A stretch of DNA of 49,194 nucleotides from Pseudopelagicola sp. (GCA_026195905.1 JAPHRE010000045.1:1-49194); one strand, 5' to 3'. Shown: positions 10,055 through 19,628, numbered from the stretch's first letter. The notes: generated by a model not told the origin, from the letters alone. Numbers and translations are program-made.

Positions 10055-11821
10055 CTATTTCATCAACACATACGTGCCCGGCGCATCGCAAAGCGCCTTG
10101 CCCATTTCCGGCGGTTTGACCGCATCGCCGGATTGCGCGTCAAGCCATTTGGTCCATTCCGGCCACCATGACCCCTCTTCCCGGTCCGCGACCTCCTGCC
10201 AGTGTTCGGGCGAAAGATAGCGATCTTTGTCGCTCGACGTATGCACCATGTAATGGCGTCGCGGGTGGCCTGGCTCCGACACAACCCCGGCATTATGCCC
10301 GCCATTGGTCAGCACAAAGGTCACATCCGACCGCGTCAGCGCCTCGACCTTAAAGGCCGATTTCCAGGGCGCGACATGGTCCGTCTCGGTGCCCACGGCA
10401 AAGATCGGCACCGTGATATCACCGGGAAACACCGGCTCATCCCCGACGACGAACTTGCCATCGGCAAACTGGTTCTCGAGGAACAGCTTGCGCAGGTATT
10501 CCGAATGCATCCGATACGGCATCCGCGTCGTATCGGCGTTCCACGACATAAGATCGTTGTAGCGCGGCTTCTCGCCCATCAAATATTCATGCTGAATCCG
10601 CGACCAGACAAGGTCGGCAGAGCGCAAAAGCTGAAACGCGCCCGACATTTGCGCCGCGTCGAGATAGCCCTTCTTCCACATCATATCTTCGAGAAAGGCG
10701 ACCTGGCTTTCGTTGATGAAAAGCATCAACTCACCCGCCTCGCTAAAGTCGAGCTGCGCCGCGAAAAGCGTCATCGACGCCAGCCGGTCATCCCCATCCC
10801 GCGCCATCGTCGCCGCTGTGATCGACAACAACGTGCCGCCAAGGCAATAGCCCGCCGCGTGCACCTTGTCGGTGCCGGTGATCCTCTGGATTTCGTCCAG
10901 CGCGGCCATCGGCCCCTGCTGGCGATAATCGTCAAAGCCGAGATTGGCATCCTCCGCGCCCGGGTTGCGCCACGAAATCATGAACACGGTATAGCCCTGT
11001 TCAGTCAGGTATTTGACCATCGAATTCTGCGCGCTGAGATCAAGGATATAGTATTTCATGATCCATGCCGGCACGATCAGGACCGGCTCGGGGCGCACCG
11101 TCTCGGTCGCCGGAGCATATTGGATCAATTCCATAAGGTGATTGCGGTAGACGACCTTGCCGGGGGTGATGGCCAGCGTCTTGCCGACCACGTAATCCGA
11201 TTCCGCACCCATCTTCTCATGCAACAAGATGTGTTGCAGATCATCGAGATAATTCCGCATCCCGGCGATGATATTGGTGCCGTTGGTTTCGACGGTTTTT
11301 TCGATGATTTCCGGGTTGGTGAGCGGGAAATTCGCCGGTGATAGCGCATCAAGCCCTTGCCGCGCCGCAAAACGCACCGCCTTTTCATCCGCCTCGCTCA
11401 CACCGCGCACATTGCTTGTCGCCTCTTCCCACCATTCCTGCGCAAGCAGAAAGGCTTCCTTATAGGCCGAGAACGGTTTGGCGTCCCAATCGGGATGGCG
11501 GAACCGGCGATCTGTGCGCTGTTCAACCGAACACCGCCCCTTGGCCCCCCCCATTGCACAACGCGTCAGGTATTGCGCGAACTCAGTTTGTTTCTCAAAG
11601 GCGGAAAAGGCAAGCTCGGCCTGTTTGCCCGGCGAGGCCGCAAGATGTAGCGCCCAATCCATATACACAAGCCCAAGCGCCGCCGGGGAAAGCCCGCCCG
11701 TAAACTCGCTGAACATCGCGTGGGTCGCGGTGTCCACGGTGCTTGCGACTTCGGCGATGCTATCTTTGGCGCGAGGTTTTTTGGGGGTATCCTCGCGGTC
11801 AAAATGGGGGTGACCTGTCAT
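10055..11821 (-). CDS. phaC: Class I poly(3-hydroxyalkanoate) synthase
   Basis: Polymerises 3-hydroxyacyl-CoA, mainly 3-hydroxybutyryl-CoA, into storage polyester on granule surfaces. At 588 residues it is the normal class I length. The lipase-like box GYCLGG holds the nucleophile C326; D481 in TETDHVAPW and H509 in NGGHNAG complete the triad. W and F residues of the PhaC N-terminal domain and the WxxW segment near the C-terminus (GSWWPEWTKW) are present. Usual neighbours phaZ, phaP and phaR are absent here. A TGTGCA-TCC-TGCACA palindrome lies 116 bases upstream of the start. Confidence 0.97.
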   Translation of the reverse strand: MTGHPHFDREDTPKKPRAKDSIAEVASTVDTATHAMFSEFTGGLSPAALGLVYMDWALHLAASPGKQAELAFSAFEKQTEFAQYLTRCAMGGAKGRCSVEQRTDRRFRHPDWDAKPFSAYKEAFLLAQEWWEEATSNVRGVSEADEKAVRFAARQGLDALSPANFPLTNPEIIEKTVETNGTNIIAGMRNYLDDLQHILLHEKMGAESDYVVGKTLAITPGKVVYRNHLMELIQYAPATETVRPEPVLIVPAWIMKYYILDLSAQNSMVKYLTEQGYTVFMISWRNPGAEDANLGFDDYRQQGPMAALDEIQRITGTDKVHAAGYCLGGTLLSITAATMARDGDDRLASMTLFAAQLDFSEAGELMLFINESQVAFLEDMMWKKGYLDAAQMSGAFQLLRSADLVWSRIQHEYLMGEKPRYNDLMSWNADTTRMPYRMHSEYLRKLFLENQFADGKFVVGDEPVFPGDITVPIFAVGTETDHVAPWKSAFKVEALTRSDVTFVLTNGGHNAGVVSEPGHPRRHYMVHTSSDKDRYLSPEHWQEVADREEGSWWPEWTKWLDAQSGDAVKPPEMGKALCDAPGTYVLMK

Positions 11822-11936
11822 ATTTTTCGTTCCAATCCTGACTTTGGCGACGCGTCTTCTCCGATTCGCCCTCCCGACAAATCCCGCCTATCGCACCTAT
11901 GCCGCCCCTTGGGCGACTTCTTTGACTTGGCTCAAC

Positions 11937-11951
11937 TGTGCATCCTGCACA
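11937..11951. promoter_or_regulatory. Palindrome upstream of phaC
   Basis: A perfect 6-bp inverted repeat with a 3-bp spacer, TGTGCA-TCC-TGCACA. Its TGC-rich sequence resembles the general style of PhaR operators, but I cannot assign it firmly. Confidence 0.4.
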
Positions 11952-11997
11952 AGGCATTGCCACTCAGATAGGTCCGAATGTCCCTGATAGGAATGGC

Positions 11998-12018
11998 TTT
12001 GGGCAATAAACGCCCAAA
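11998..12018. promoter_or_regulatory. Inverted repeat upstream of the RND pump genes, first copy
   Basis: TTTGGGC and GCCCAAA are perfect 7-bp arms around a 7-base spacer. It could be an operator or a small hairpin in a leader transcript. Confidence 0.3.
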
Positions 12019-12080
12019 CTTTACCGCCAGAAACGCGTTCACAAGGCGCAGCACGGCGCGTAGGCTGGTGCAATCCAAGC

Positions 12081-12103
12081 GATGCAAAACAAGAGCTTGC
12101 ATC
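12081..12103. promoter_or_regulatory. Inverted repeat upstream of the RND pump genes, second copy
   Basis: GATGCAA and TTGCATC are perfect 7-bp arms around 9 bases, 55 bases before the adaptor start. This is a typical position for a repressor operator of a pump operon, yet no regulator gene lies next to it. Confidence 0.35.
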
Positions 12104-12157
12104 ATATTCCGTTTTTTGCATACAAAGGCAAAACCGGTCACCGAGGAGTTTTCCACC

Positions 12158-13147
12158 ATGCGACCCCCGATTCTTAGCGCGTTTCTCGCCCTTGCCCTGC
12201 CCCTGATCTTTGCGCCCCAAAGCCTTGCGGCTGATACCGCCGAGACTGTGACGCTGACAGAATGGAAATCCGTCTTTGGGCGCGTCGAAGCGCGCGACAT
12301 GATCCCGGCACGATCGCAAATCGGGGGCGTGGTGGTCGTCATCAACGTCGAGGAAGGCGATAGCGTCACCAAAGGCGCGGTCATCGCCACGATCCGCGAC
12401 GAGAAACTCGCCCTGCAACTTGATGCCGTGCAGGCACAGATCGACGCCCTCGGCTCGCAGCTCGAAAACGCCCGCGCCGAACTCCAACGCGGCCAAGACC
12501 TTCTTGAACGTGGCGTGACCACCGCCCAGCGCCTCGATGCCCTGCGCACCCAGGTCAATGTGCTCGAAAACCAGATCGACGCGACACGCGCCGAAAAGAG
12601 CGTCATCGAACAGCGCGCCGCCGAAGGCACCGTCCGCGCGCCGCTTGGCGGCAAGGTGCTGGATGTGCCGCTGACCTCCGGCACCGTCATCATGCCCGGC
12701 GAGGTCGTCGCCCAGATTGGCGGTGGTGGCTTCTTCCTGCGTCTGGCCGTGCCGGAACGCCACGCCGCACACCTCAAGGAGGGGGCTGAAATCATGGTTG
12801 GCGAGAACGGCTCGGAAACCACAGGGCGCCTCGCCAAGATTTATCCCAATATCGAAAATGGCCGCGTCATTGCCGATGTGGATATCGCCGATCTCAATAG
12901 TGACTTTGTCAACGCCCGCGTCCTCGTGCGCCTGCCTGTTGGCACCCGCGAGGCGGTCATCGTGCCTGAAGCCGCACTCATCACGCGCATGGGCCTTGAT
13001 TTCGTGACCATCACCGGACCGGATGGCACCCCGGTGCAGCGCACGGTCGTCCCCGGCGCGCGCTCTATGCGCGATGGCGTGGCGATTGTCGAAATCCTGA
13101 GCGGCCTCAATGGGGGCGAGACCCTCGCGGAGGCCACACATGACTGA
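12158..13147 (+). CDS. RND efflux periplasmic adaptor subunit (HlyD/AcrA family)
   Basis: A 329-residue membrane fusion protein linking the inner-membrane pump to an outer-membrane channel. An N-terminal signal peptide ends near SLA-AD (about residue 25). A biotinyl-lipoyl-like half (VVVVINVEEGDSVTKGAV) is followed by a coiled-coil hairpin of about 80 residues (QIDALGSQLENARAEL and after), the second lipoyl half (GTVRAPLGGKV) and a beta-barrel domain. I chose the ATG at 12158 because GAGGAG precedes it and it begins the signal peptide. Its end overlaps the start of the pump gene. Confidence 0.93.
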   Translation: MRPPILSAFLALALPLIFAPQSLAADTAETVTLTEWKSVFGRVEARDMIPARSQIGGVVVVINVEEGDSVTKGAVIATIRDEKLALQLDAVQAQIDALGSQLENARAELQRGQDLLERGVTTAQRLDALRTQVNVLENQIDATRAEKSVIEQRAAEGTVRAPLGGKVLDVPLTSGTVIMPGEVVAQIGGGGFFLRLAVPERHAAHLKEGAEIMVGENGSETTGRLAKIYPNIENGRVIADVDIADLNSDFVNARVLVRLPVGTREAVIVPEAALITRMGLDFVTITGPDGTPVQRTVVPGARSMRDGVAIVEILSGLNGGETLAEATHD

Positions 13148-16100
13148 TGCCCCGAAGAGCAAAACACCAACCGGGCCCCTTGGCCTTGCCGGGGCGTTGA
13201 CCCGTAGCTTTATCAAATCCCCCCTGACGCCCTTGATGATCCTTGCGGCCCTTGCCGTCGGTCTTGTGGCGCTCATAAGCCTGCCGCGCGAGGAAGAGCC
13301 GCAGATTTCTGTGCCGCTCGTCGATATCCATATTCAAGCGCCGGGCCTTGCGGCCGAGGACGCTATCAAACTTGTGACCGAACCGATGGAGACCATCGTC
13401 AAAGGGATCAACGAGGTCGAGCACGTCTATTCCTCAACCCGTGATGACTATGCAATGGTCACGGCGCGCTTCCTTGTCGGCACCTCCTCGGACGCCGCAA
13501 TCCTTCGCGTGCATGAGAAAATCCGCGCCAATTCCGATCGTATCCCGGTTGGCATCGACGATCCCCTGATCGTTGGGCGCGGGATTGATGATGTGGCCAT
13601 TGTCTCGCTCACCCTGACGCCGGACACCCCCGAGAGCGGATTGACCGCCAACGACCTCACCCGCATCGCGCGCGCGCTCCAGATCGAGATTGCCAAGATC
13701 GACAATGTCGGCCTGACCTATATCGTTGGCGATTCCCCCGAGGCGATCCGCATCGCCCCCGATCCTGAACGCCTTGCGCTCTTCGGCATTACCCTGCAAC
13801 AGCTTGCGGGTAAGGTCCAAGGCGCGAACCGCGCCATGCCAGCCGGGCTTGTGCGCGACGGCGGCGACCAGATTGCCCTCATCGCAGGCGAGACCCTCTC
13901 TGCGCCCTCTGAAATTGCCAATCTCCTACTGACGGCGCGCGACGGGCGTCCCGTCTATGTGCGCGACGTGGCCGATGTCTCCTTTGTTCCCGACACCTCC
14001 GATAGTATCGTCGCAAGCCTTACCCGCGAAGGTGCGACGACCAAGGCAATCCCGGCCGTAACCCTTGCCGTGGCCAAACGTGCGGGTGCCAATGCCGTGA
14101 TCGTGGCCGAAGAAATCCTGCACCGCGTGCATGCGCTCGAAGATGATCTGATCCCCGACAACGTGGCCATCGAAGTCACGCGCGACTACGGCGAAACCGC
14201 CAATGAAAAGGCCAACGAGCTTCTGTTTCACCTTGGCCTTGCAACGATCTCCATCGTCGCACTGGTGTTCTTTGCAATCGGCTGGCGCGAGAGCATCGTG
14301 GTCGCAATCGTGATCCCGGTGACGATCCTGCTCACGCTCTTTGCCGCTTGGATCATGGGCTATACGCTCAACCGCGTCTCTCTCTTCGCGCTGATCTTCT
14401 CCATCGGTATCCTTGTCGATGACGCCATTGTCGTGATCGAAAACATCGCCCGCCATTGGGGCATGAAAGGCGAAGGCACGCGCGCCGAAAAGGCAATTCG
14501 CGCCGTGGCCGAGGTCGGCAATCCGACCATCGTCGCAACCCTGACCGTTGTCGCCGCGCTTTTGCCGATGCTCTTTGTCTCTGGCCTCATGGGGCCGTAT
14601 ATGTCGCCGATCCCGGCCAATGCCTCGGCGGCGATGATCTTTTCCTTCTTCGTTGCGGTCATCATCACGCCGTGGCTCATGCTCAAGATCGCAGGCAACG
14701 CGCCGCTGCATGGGCATGGTGAGGACGATCACGGCGGACGCCTTGGGCGGCTCTACGGTGCCGTGGCAAAGCCGCTCCTCAAGACCAAAGGCCGCAGCGG
14801 GCTTTTCCTGATCGTGACCGTGGTCCTGAGCTTTGGCTCTATGGCGGCCTTCTATACCAAGGACGTGACCGTCAAACTCCTGCCGTTTGACAACAAATCC
14901 GCCCTCTCGGTGGTGATCGACCTGCCCGAAGGCGCCTCCGTCGAAGAGACCGACGCCGTGGCCCGCGCCGTGGCTGCCGAAGCCCTCAAGATGCCCGAAG
15001 TGATCTCGGCCCAGACCTACGCCGGGACCGCCGCGCCGTTCGATTTCAACGGCCTCGTGCGCCACTATTACCTGCGCGAAGAACCACAGCTTGGCGATGT
15101 GCAGGTCAACCTTGCCGCCAAACATGACCGCAAGCGGACAAGCCACGAAATCGCGCTTGAAATCCGCGACCGTGTCATGGCCCTCGACGTGCCCCCCGGC
15201 ACCTCGCTCAAGACGGTCGAACCGCCCCCCGGCCCGCCGGTCATCGCGACGCTTCTGGCCGAGGTCTATGGCCCCGATGGCGAAACCCGCCGCGCCGCGG
15301 CCGTCAAAATTCGCGAAGCCTTCGAAAGCGTTCCCTATATCGTCGATGTCGACGATAGCTTTGGTCAACAGGCCCGCAAACTGCGTATCTCGCTCGACAC
15401 CGACCAGATGGAATTCTTTGGCGTGCAAGAGGCCGATATCTTCTCGACCATCGCCATCCTCAACAGCTCCACAACCGTGGGTTATTCGCACCGCGAAGAG
15501 GGTCGCCGCCCCATCCCCATCATCGTAGAGCGCGACAAGGCCGACCGCCTTCTCGACGAACGTTTCCTGTCGACCCCGATCCCCGCCAATGTGCTTCCGG
15601 GCGCGCGCGGTGTGGTGGAATTGGGCGATGTGATCCGGGTTGAGGAAGACCATGCCTCTTACCCGATTTTCCGCCACAATGGCCGCGCCACTGAAATGGT
15701 CACGGCCGAGCTTGCCGGAGACTATGAGGCGCCGCTCTACGGGATGCTTGCCGTGGCCGACGCGATCGAGGCGATGGACTGGCCCGAGGGCACCAAACCC
15801 GTGATCGCCCTCAACGGTCAGCCCGAAGACGAATCCCATGTCACCCTGCTTTGGGATGGCGAATGGGAGGTCACATGGGTGACGTTCCGCGATATGGGTG
15901 CGGCCTTTGCCGTGGCCCTTCTTGGCATCTATATCCTCGTCGTGGCCCAGTTCGGCTCGTTCCGCCTACCGCTCGTGGTGCTGACGCCGGTGCCGTTGAC
16001 CTTCCTTGGCATCATCGGCGGGCATTGGCTTTTCAACGCGCCATTTTCGGCGACCTCGATGATTGGCTTTATCGCCCTTGCCGGGATCATCGTGCGCAAC

Positions 16101-16355
16101 TCGATCCTGCTGGTGGACTTTATCCGCCATGAGGGGCGCGACGATACCCCGCTTGTCGATACGTTGATCGCGGCGGGCGCGATCCGCTTCAAACCGATCC
16201 TGCTGACCGCGATTGCGGCGATGATCGGCGCGTTCGTGATCCTCGCAGACCCGATCTTTCAGGGGCTGGCGATCTCGCTCTTGTTTGGCTTGCTAAGCTC
16301 GACGTTGCTGACCGTTCTGGTGATCCCGGCGATCTACCGCGTCTTCAAGGCCTGA
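13140..16355 (+). CDS. RND efflux transporter permease (AcrB/HAE1-like)
   Basis: A 1071-residue proton-driven inner-membrane pump. TM1 follows the N-terminus (PLTPLMILAALAVGLVALI); TM2-6 lie in the middle and TM7-12 near the end, with two large periplasmic loops. The proton-relay aspartates D427 and D428 are present in GILVDDAIVVIEN. The gene starts inside the end of the adaptor gene, so the two are coupled. No TolC-type channel or regulator is adjacent. The substrate is unknown; relatives export drugs, dyes or lipophilic acids. Confidence 0.95.
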   Translation: MTDAPKSKTPTGPLGLAGALTRSFIKSPLTPLMILAALAVGLVALISLPREEEPQISVPLVDIHIQAPGLAAEDAIKLVTEPMETIVKGINEVEHVYSSTRDDYAMVTARFLVGTSSDAAILRVHEKIRANSDRIPVGIDDPLIVGRGIDDVAIVSLTLTPDTPESGLTANDLTRIARALQIEIAKIDNVGLTYIVGDSPEAIRIAPDPERLALFGITLQQLAGKVQGANRAMPAGLVRDGGDQIALIAGETLSAPSEIANLLLTARDGRPVYVRDVADVSFVPDTSDSIVASLTREGATTKAIPAVTLAVAKRAGANAVIVAEEILHRVHALEDDLIPDNVAIEVTRDYGETANEKANELLFHLGLATISIVALVFFAIGWRESIVVAIVIPVTILLTLFAAWIMGYTLNRVSLFALIFSIGILVDDAIVVIENIARHWGMKGEGTRAEKAIRAVAEVGNPTIVATLTVVAALLPMLFVSGLMGPYMSPIPANASAAMIFSFFVAVIITPWLMLKIAGNAPLHGHGEDDHGGRLGRLYGAVAKPLLKTKGRSGLFLIVTVVLSFGSMAAFYTKDVTVKLLPFDNKSALSVVIDLPEGASVEETDAVARAVAAEALKMPEVISAQTYAGTAAPFDFNGLVRHYYLREEPQLGDVQVNLAAKHDRKRTSHEIALEIRDRVMALDVPPGTSLKTVEPPPGPPVIATLLAEVYGPDGETRRAAAVKIREAFESVPYIVDVDDSFGQQARKLRISLDTDQMEFFGVQEADIFSTIAILNSSTTVGYSHREEGRRPIPIIVERDKADRLLDERFLSTPIPANVLPGARGVVELGDVIRVEEDHASYPIFRHNGRATEMVTAELAGDYEAPLYGMLAVADAIEAMDWPEGTKPVIALNGQPEDESHVTLLWDGEWEVTWVTFRDMGAAFAVALLGIYILVVAQFGSFRLPLVVLTPVPLTFLGIIGGHWLFNAPFSATSMIGFIALAGIIVRNSILLVDFIRHEGRDDTPLVDTLIAAGAIRFKPILLTAIAAMIGAFVILADPIFQGLAISLLFGLLSSTLLTVLVIPAIYRVFKA

Positions 16356-16381
16356 CCCCGACCAAGCGGACAGGACCAACG

Positions 16382-16408
16382 GGACAGGGGGGCCAGTCCC
16401 CCCTGTCC
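16382..16408. terminator. Perfect GC-rich hairpin between convergent genes
   Basis: GGACAGGGGGG and CCCCCCTGTCC form an uninterrupted 11-bp stem with a 5-base loop, between the ends of the RND permease and the molybdopterin oxidoreductase genes. There is no T run on either side, so it may stabilise 3' ends or stop transcription inefficiently in both directions. Confidence 0.5.
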
Positions 16409-16420
16409 GCAGCGCGCCAG

Positions 16421-18505
16421 TTACGCGGGAGTAACCGCAACCGGCACACCATTGAACGCGGCATTGCCGCTAATAGGATCAATCCGGGCATCATCCGTCA
16501 GATCGTTGATCGACACCGACCCAACGCCCGCAGCTTCCTCTATCCGCCCTTTCTTCTGGCCCCAGCCCTGCGGGATCGACACCACGCCGGGCGCCATCTC
16601 GTCGCTGATCTCAACCGGCATCGTGACCGCGCCAACCCGGCTTGCGATGCGCGCCGCGCCGCCCTCTTCAAGGCCAATACGCGCCGCATCCTGCGGGTGG
16701 ACCTGAACCGTGACCCGATTGCGCCCCTTCACAAGGCGCGCACTATTCTGGGTCCAGCTATTGTGACTGCGCACAAGCCGCCGCCCGATCATCTGAAGCG
16801 GGAAGTCGGTATTTTCCTCCGGCGCAAAGGCCATCAGGCGCGGCAGATCCTCAAGGAACACCTGTGGCGCGAGGTGGATTTGCCCATCCGGCGTCTCCAA
16901 CCGCTCTGCGATATTGGGCACCAGCGGCCCCAAATCCAACGCCGTGCCGCTTTCAAGCATCGCCGGGATGGTCACCGTATCGCCGTGATACCCGCGCGGC
17001 AAAAGCCCCTCAAGCATCTGCGTTGGCGATGGCATCGGCGCATTGGTCCCGGCGATCCGCGTCGCCAGCGTGGCAAGGATTTCCCATTCCTGCGGGTTGC
17101 CATTGGGCGGCTCGAACAACGCTTCGGCAAACCCGGCGGTATTCCTGACGGCAAAGCTATGGAACACCATGTCATAGATGACTTCCTCTAGCGCCACCGT
17201 GCCGGGCAGGATCAAATCCGCATGGCGCGTCGTGTCGTTCACATGAATGTCGATCGACATCATGAACTCAAGCCCCTCCAGCGCCGTTTCGATCCGCCGC
17301 CCGTTCGGCGCGGTCAGAACCGGGTTGCCCGCAATGGTGACAAGCGCCTTGATCTGGCCCTCGCCCGGTGTCTCCATCTCTTCGGCCATGACCGACACAG
17401 GGTATTCGCCATTATAAAGCGGCTGCCCCGAGACACGCGACCGCCGTTCGGGATAGGTCCGCTCCTTGCCCTTGCGCGGCGTCAGCCCCACATAATTGAG
17501 CGCGGGCGTGGTAAACATTGCCCCACCCGGCGCATCGAAATTTCCGGTAAGGATATTAAGCGCATTGTTGGCCCATTGGCACAGGCTGCCAAAGCTCTGC
17601 GTCGACGCCCCCATGCGCGCATAACAGACTGCCGACTTTGCGCTGGCGAAATCCCGCGCGAGGGTCTTGATCGTCTCTTCTGCGATCCCCGTGCGCTTGG
17701 CCGCAAGCGCCGCCGTGAACGGCGCGACCGCCCCTTTCAGGGTCTCAACCCCCGCAATCGGCAACGCCCCCGGCGCGTCCAAGCCTTGCGCAAACACCTC
17801 ATGAATCAACGCAAGCAATAGGAACGCATCGGTCTCAGGGCGGATGAAATGATGCTCGCCCGCCCTCTCTGCGGTTTCCGTGCGCCGCGGATCAATCACC
17901 ACGACACGCCCGCCGCGCGCCTTGATCTCGTCCATGCGCTTGCCAAACCCCGGCGCGGTCATCATCGAGCCGTTCGACACAATCGGATTGCCGCCAAGGA
18001 TAAGCATGAAATCCGTGCGCTCCACATCCGGCACCGGGATCAACATCGGATGGCCAAACATATGGATCGACGCGACGTGATGCGGGATCTGGTCCGCCGT
18101 GGCCGAGGAATACCGGTTCGTCGTCCCAAGCGCCCGAACCATCCCCGGAATATTCATCAGGTTGCCAAACTTATGCGCATTCGGGTTGCCGAGATAAACG
18201 CCAACCCCGTCCTTGCCATGCTGCGCCTGAACCATACGCAACCGTTCGGCGGCATAATCAAACGCCTCGTCCCAGCCGATCTCGACAAATGCGCCATCGA
18301 CCTTTTTCAACGGTCGTGTGACCCGGTCGGGATCGGTGCGGAAATCCTGAAGCGCAATCGCCTTGGGACAGATATGCCCCCGCGACAACGGATCGTCCGG
18401 GTCCGCCTTGATCGACAGAACATTTTCCCCATCATGCCGGATCACAAGACCGCACATGGCCTCGCAAATATTACAGCCCCGACGATGTTCCAGAACCTCT
18501 CCCAT
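16421..18505 (-). CDS. Molybdopterin-dependent oxidoreductase (DMSO reductase superfamily)
   Basis: A 694-residue catalytic subunit with an N-terminal [4Fe-4S] motif: C11, C14, C18 (CNICEAMC) and C46 (HICPK). The Mo/W-bis-MGD domains follow, with LGGNPIVSNGSM and VVVIDPRRTETA, and the C-terminal MGD-binding domain with RLVRSHNSWTQNS. There is no selenocysteine or obvious cysteine Mo ligand; the equivalent region reads RYSSATADQ, so Ser or Asp could serve. No twin-arginine signal, so it is cytoplasmic. No partner subunit is adjacent. AGGAGG before the ATG overlaps the end of the upstream acyl-CoA dehydrogenase gene. The substrate is unknown. Confidence 0.88.
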   Translation of the reverse strand: MGEVLEHRRGCNICEAMCGLVIRHDGENVLSIKADPDDPLSRGHICPKAIALQDFRTDPDRVTRPLKKVDGAFVEIGWDEAFDYAAERLRMVQAQHGKDGVGVYLGNPNAHKFGNLMNIPGMVRALGTTNRYSSATADQIPHHVASIHMFGHPMLIPVPDVERTDFMLILGGNPIVSNGSMMTAPGFGKRMDEIKARGGRVVVIDPRRTETAERAGEHHFIRPETDAFLLLALIHEVFAQGLDAPGALPIAGVETLKGAVAPFTAALAAKRTGIAEETIKTLARDFASAKSAVCYARMGASTQSFGSLCQWANNALNILTGNFDAPGGAMFTTPALNYVGLTPRKGKERTYPERRSRVSGQPLYNGEYPVSVMAEEMETPGEGQIKALVTIAGNPVLTAPNGRRIETALEGLEFMMSIDIHVNDTTRHADLILPGTVALEEVIYDMVFHSFAVRNTAGFAEALFEPPNGNPQEWEILATLATRIAGTNAPMPSPTQMLEGLLPRGYHGDTVTIPAMLESGTALDLGPLVPNIAERLETPDGQIHLAPQVFLEDLPRLMAFAPEENTDFPLQMIGRRLVRSHNSWTQNSARLVKGRNRVTVQVHPQDAARIGLEEGGAARIASRVGAVTMPVEISDEMAPGVVSIPQGWGQKKGRIEEAAGVGSVSINDLTDDARIDPISGNAAFNGVPVAVTPA

Positions 18506-18516
18506 ACCATCTCCTC

Positions 18517-19623
18517 CTAGAGACCGGCCTCCCGCAAGAGCCACTCCGCGTGACAGGCGCTATCGCCCAGATATTCGATACTGACGCGCGCCTTTTTCAT
18601 GAAAAGCCCAATGTCGAGCGCATCCGTCATGCCGATGCCGCCATGCATCTGCACCGCCTCACGCACGGCCAGAGACGCGGTCTTATTCGCCTTCGCCTTG
18701 GCCACCCGCGACAGGCGCTCGGCCTCTGCGTCCCCCGCATCAATCGCCGCCAGCGCGGCGGCAATCACCGCCTCGGTCGTCTGAATCTGCGTGTAAAGAT
18801 CGGCGGCGCGATGCTGCAGCGCCTGAAAGCTGGCAATCGTGATCCCGAACTGCTTGCGCTCTTTGAGGTAGGCCAGCGTGCGCTCTGACGCCTCCTTGGC
18901 CACGCCGCACAAATCCGCCGCCGCAACCGCGCGCCCGGTGCGCAGGGCCGACGCCATCGCCGCCTCTGCCCCCTCGCCGCTGGCAATCCGCGCCGCGCCA
19001 TCAAGCTGCACATCCTCAAACGCAAGGTCGGCGGCATTGCGACTATCGACCGTGGCAAAGGCGCGCGTGGTCACACCGTCCTGCGCCGGGTCCACAAGGA
19101 ACAGCGCCAGCCCCTCCTCGGTCATTGCCGGGACAATGACGCGATCCGCGCCAACCGCATCCGATACGAACCGTTTCGCCCCATTAAGGACAAACCCGTT
19201 CCCCGACGCCTCGGCGCGCGTGGTGATCGGCCCGGCCTCGTGCTTGCCGTGTTCATCGGCGGCAAACGCCACCACCGCCGCGCCCGACGCGACCTTCGCG
19301 GCCCAGTCCAGCGCCCCCGCATCGCGCAGCGCAGTCGCCGCAAGAACCCCCGACGACAGGAACGGCGATGCCGTGAGCCGTCGGCCCATTTCCTCGGCCA
19401 CAAGCCCGGCAGCCACCGCGCCCATATCAACGCCCCCGGCCTCTTCACCGATGAGCATCCCGAACCAGCCCATACCGGCCATCTCGCCCATCAGACCCTT
19501 GTCATAGCCAAGCACCGCGCCCTCATCGCGCAACCTGCGCAATGCCGAAACCGGGGCTTTTTCCTCAAGGAACCCGGCCGCCATATCGCGCACCATCGTC
19601 TGTTCTTCTGTGAAAATCTGCAT
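18517..19623 (-). CDS. Acyl-CoA dehydrogenase family protein, small-subunit type
   Basis: A 368-residue flavoprotein resembling the smaller partner of PimC/PimD-type acyl-CoA dehydrogenases that act on dicarboxyl-, cyclic or other unusual CoA thioesters. The helical N-terminal domain, a middle beta domain (LNGAKRFVSDAVGADRVIV) and the C-terminal helices with RKQFGITIASFQALQHRAAD and MHGGIGMTDALDIG are all present. It lies 5 bases after the larger acyl-CoA dehydrogenase gene, which suggests a heteromeric enzyme. Electrons should pass to ETF. A BLAST comparison of the active-site base position would refine the substrate class. Confidence 0.9.
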   Translation of the reverse strand: MQIFTEEQTMVRDMAAGFLEEKAPVSALRRLRDEGAVLGYDKGLMGEMAGMGWFGMLIGEEAGGVDMGAVAAGLVAEEMGRRLTASPFLSSGVLAATALRDAGALDWAAKVASGAAVVAFAADEHGKHEAGPITTRAEASGNGFVLNGAKRFVSDAVGADRVIVPAMTEEGLALFLVDPAQDGVTTRAFATVDSRNAADLAFEDVQLDGAARIASGEGAEAAMASALRTGRAVAAADLCGVAKEASERTLAYLKERKQFGITIASFQALQHRAADLYTQIQTTEAVIAAALAAIDAGDAEAERLSRVAKAKANKTASLAVREAVQMHGGIGMTDALDIGLFMKKARVSIEYLGDSACHAEWLLREAGL

Positions 19624-19628
19624 TGCGC

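Larger units (their letters stand above)
11822..12157. other. Intergenic region between phaC and the RND pump (336 bp)
   Basis: No convincing gene. It must contain divergent promoters. Three inverted repeats are visible: TGTGCA-TCC-TGCACA (11937-11951), TTTGGGC...GCCCAAA (11998-12018) and GATGCAA...TTGCATC (12081-12103), plus a further TTGCATAC at 12117. An open frame extends upstream of the adaptor gene, but it has no signal peptide before residue 61 and lacks a good ribosome site. Confidence 0.7.

Noticed and set aside
11978-12157. Upstream extension of the efflux adaptor gene by 60 residues
   Set aside because: The extension is basic and low in structure, lies before the signal peptide, and crosses inverted repeats. 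GAGGAG stands before the ATG at 12158.
11897-13276. Long minus-strand open frame opposite the adaptor gene (459 codons)
   Set aside because: No recognisable domain, low-complexity composition, and it overlaps a well-supported adaptor gene in full.
13926-15839. Long minus-strand open frame inside the RND permease gene (637 codons)
   Set aside because: It is antisense to a clear permease gene, rich in His, Asp and Arg without domains, and typical of antisense shadow frames.
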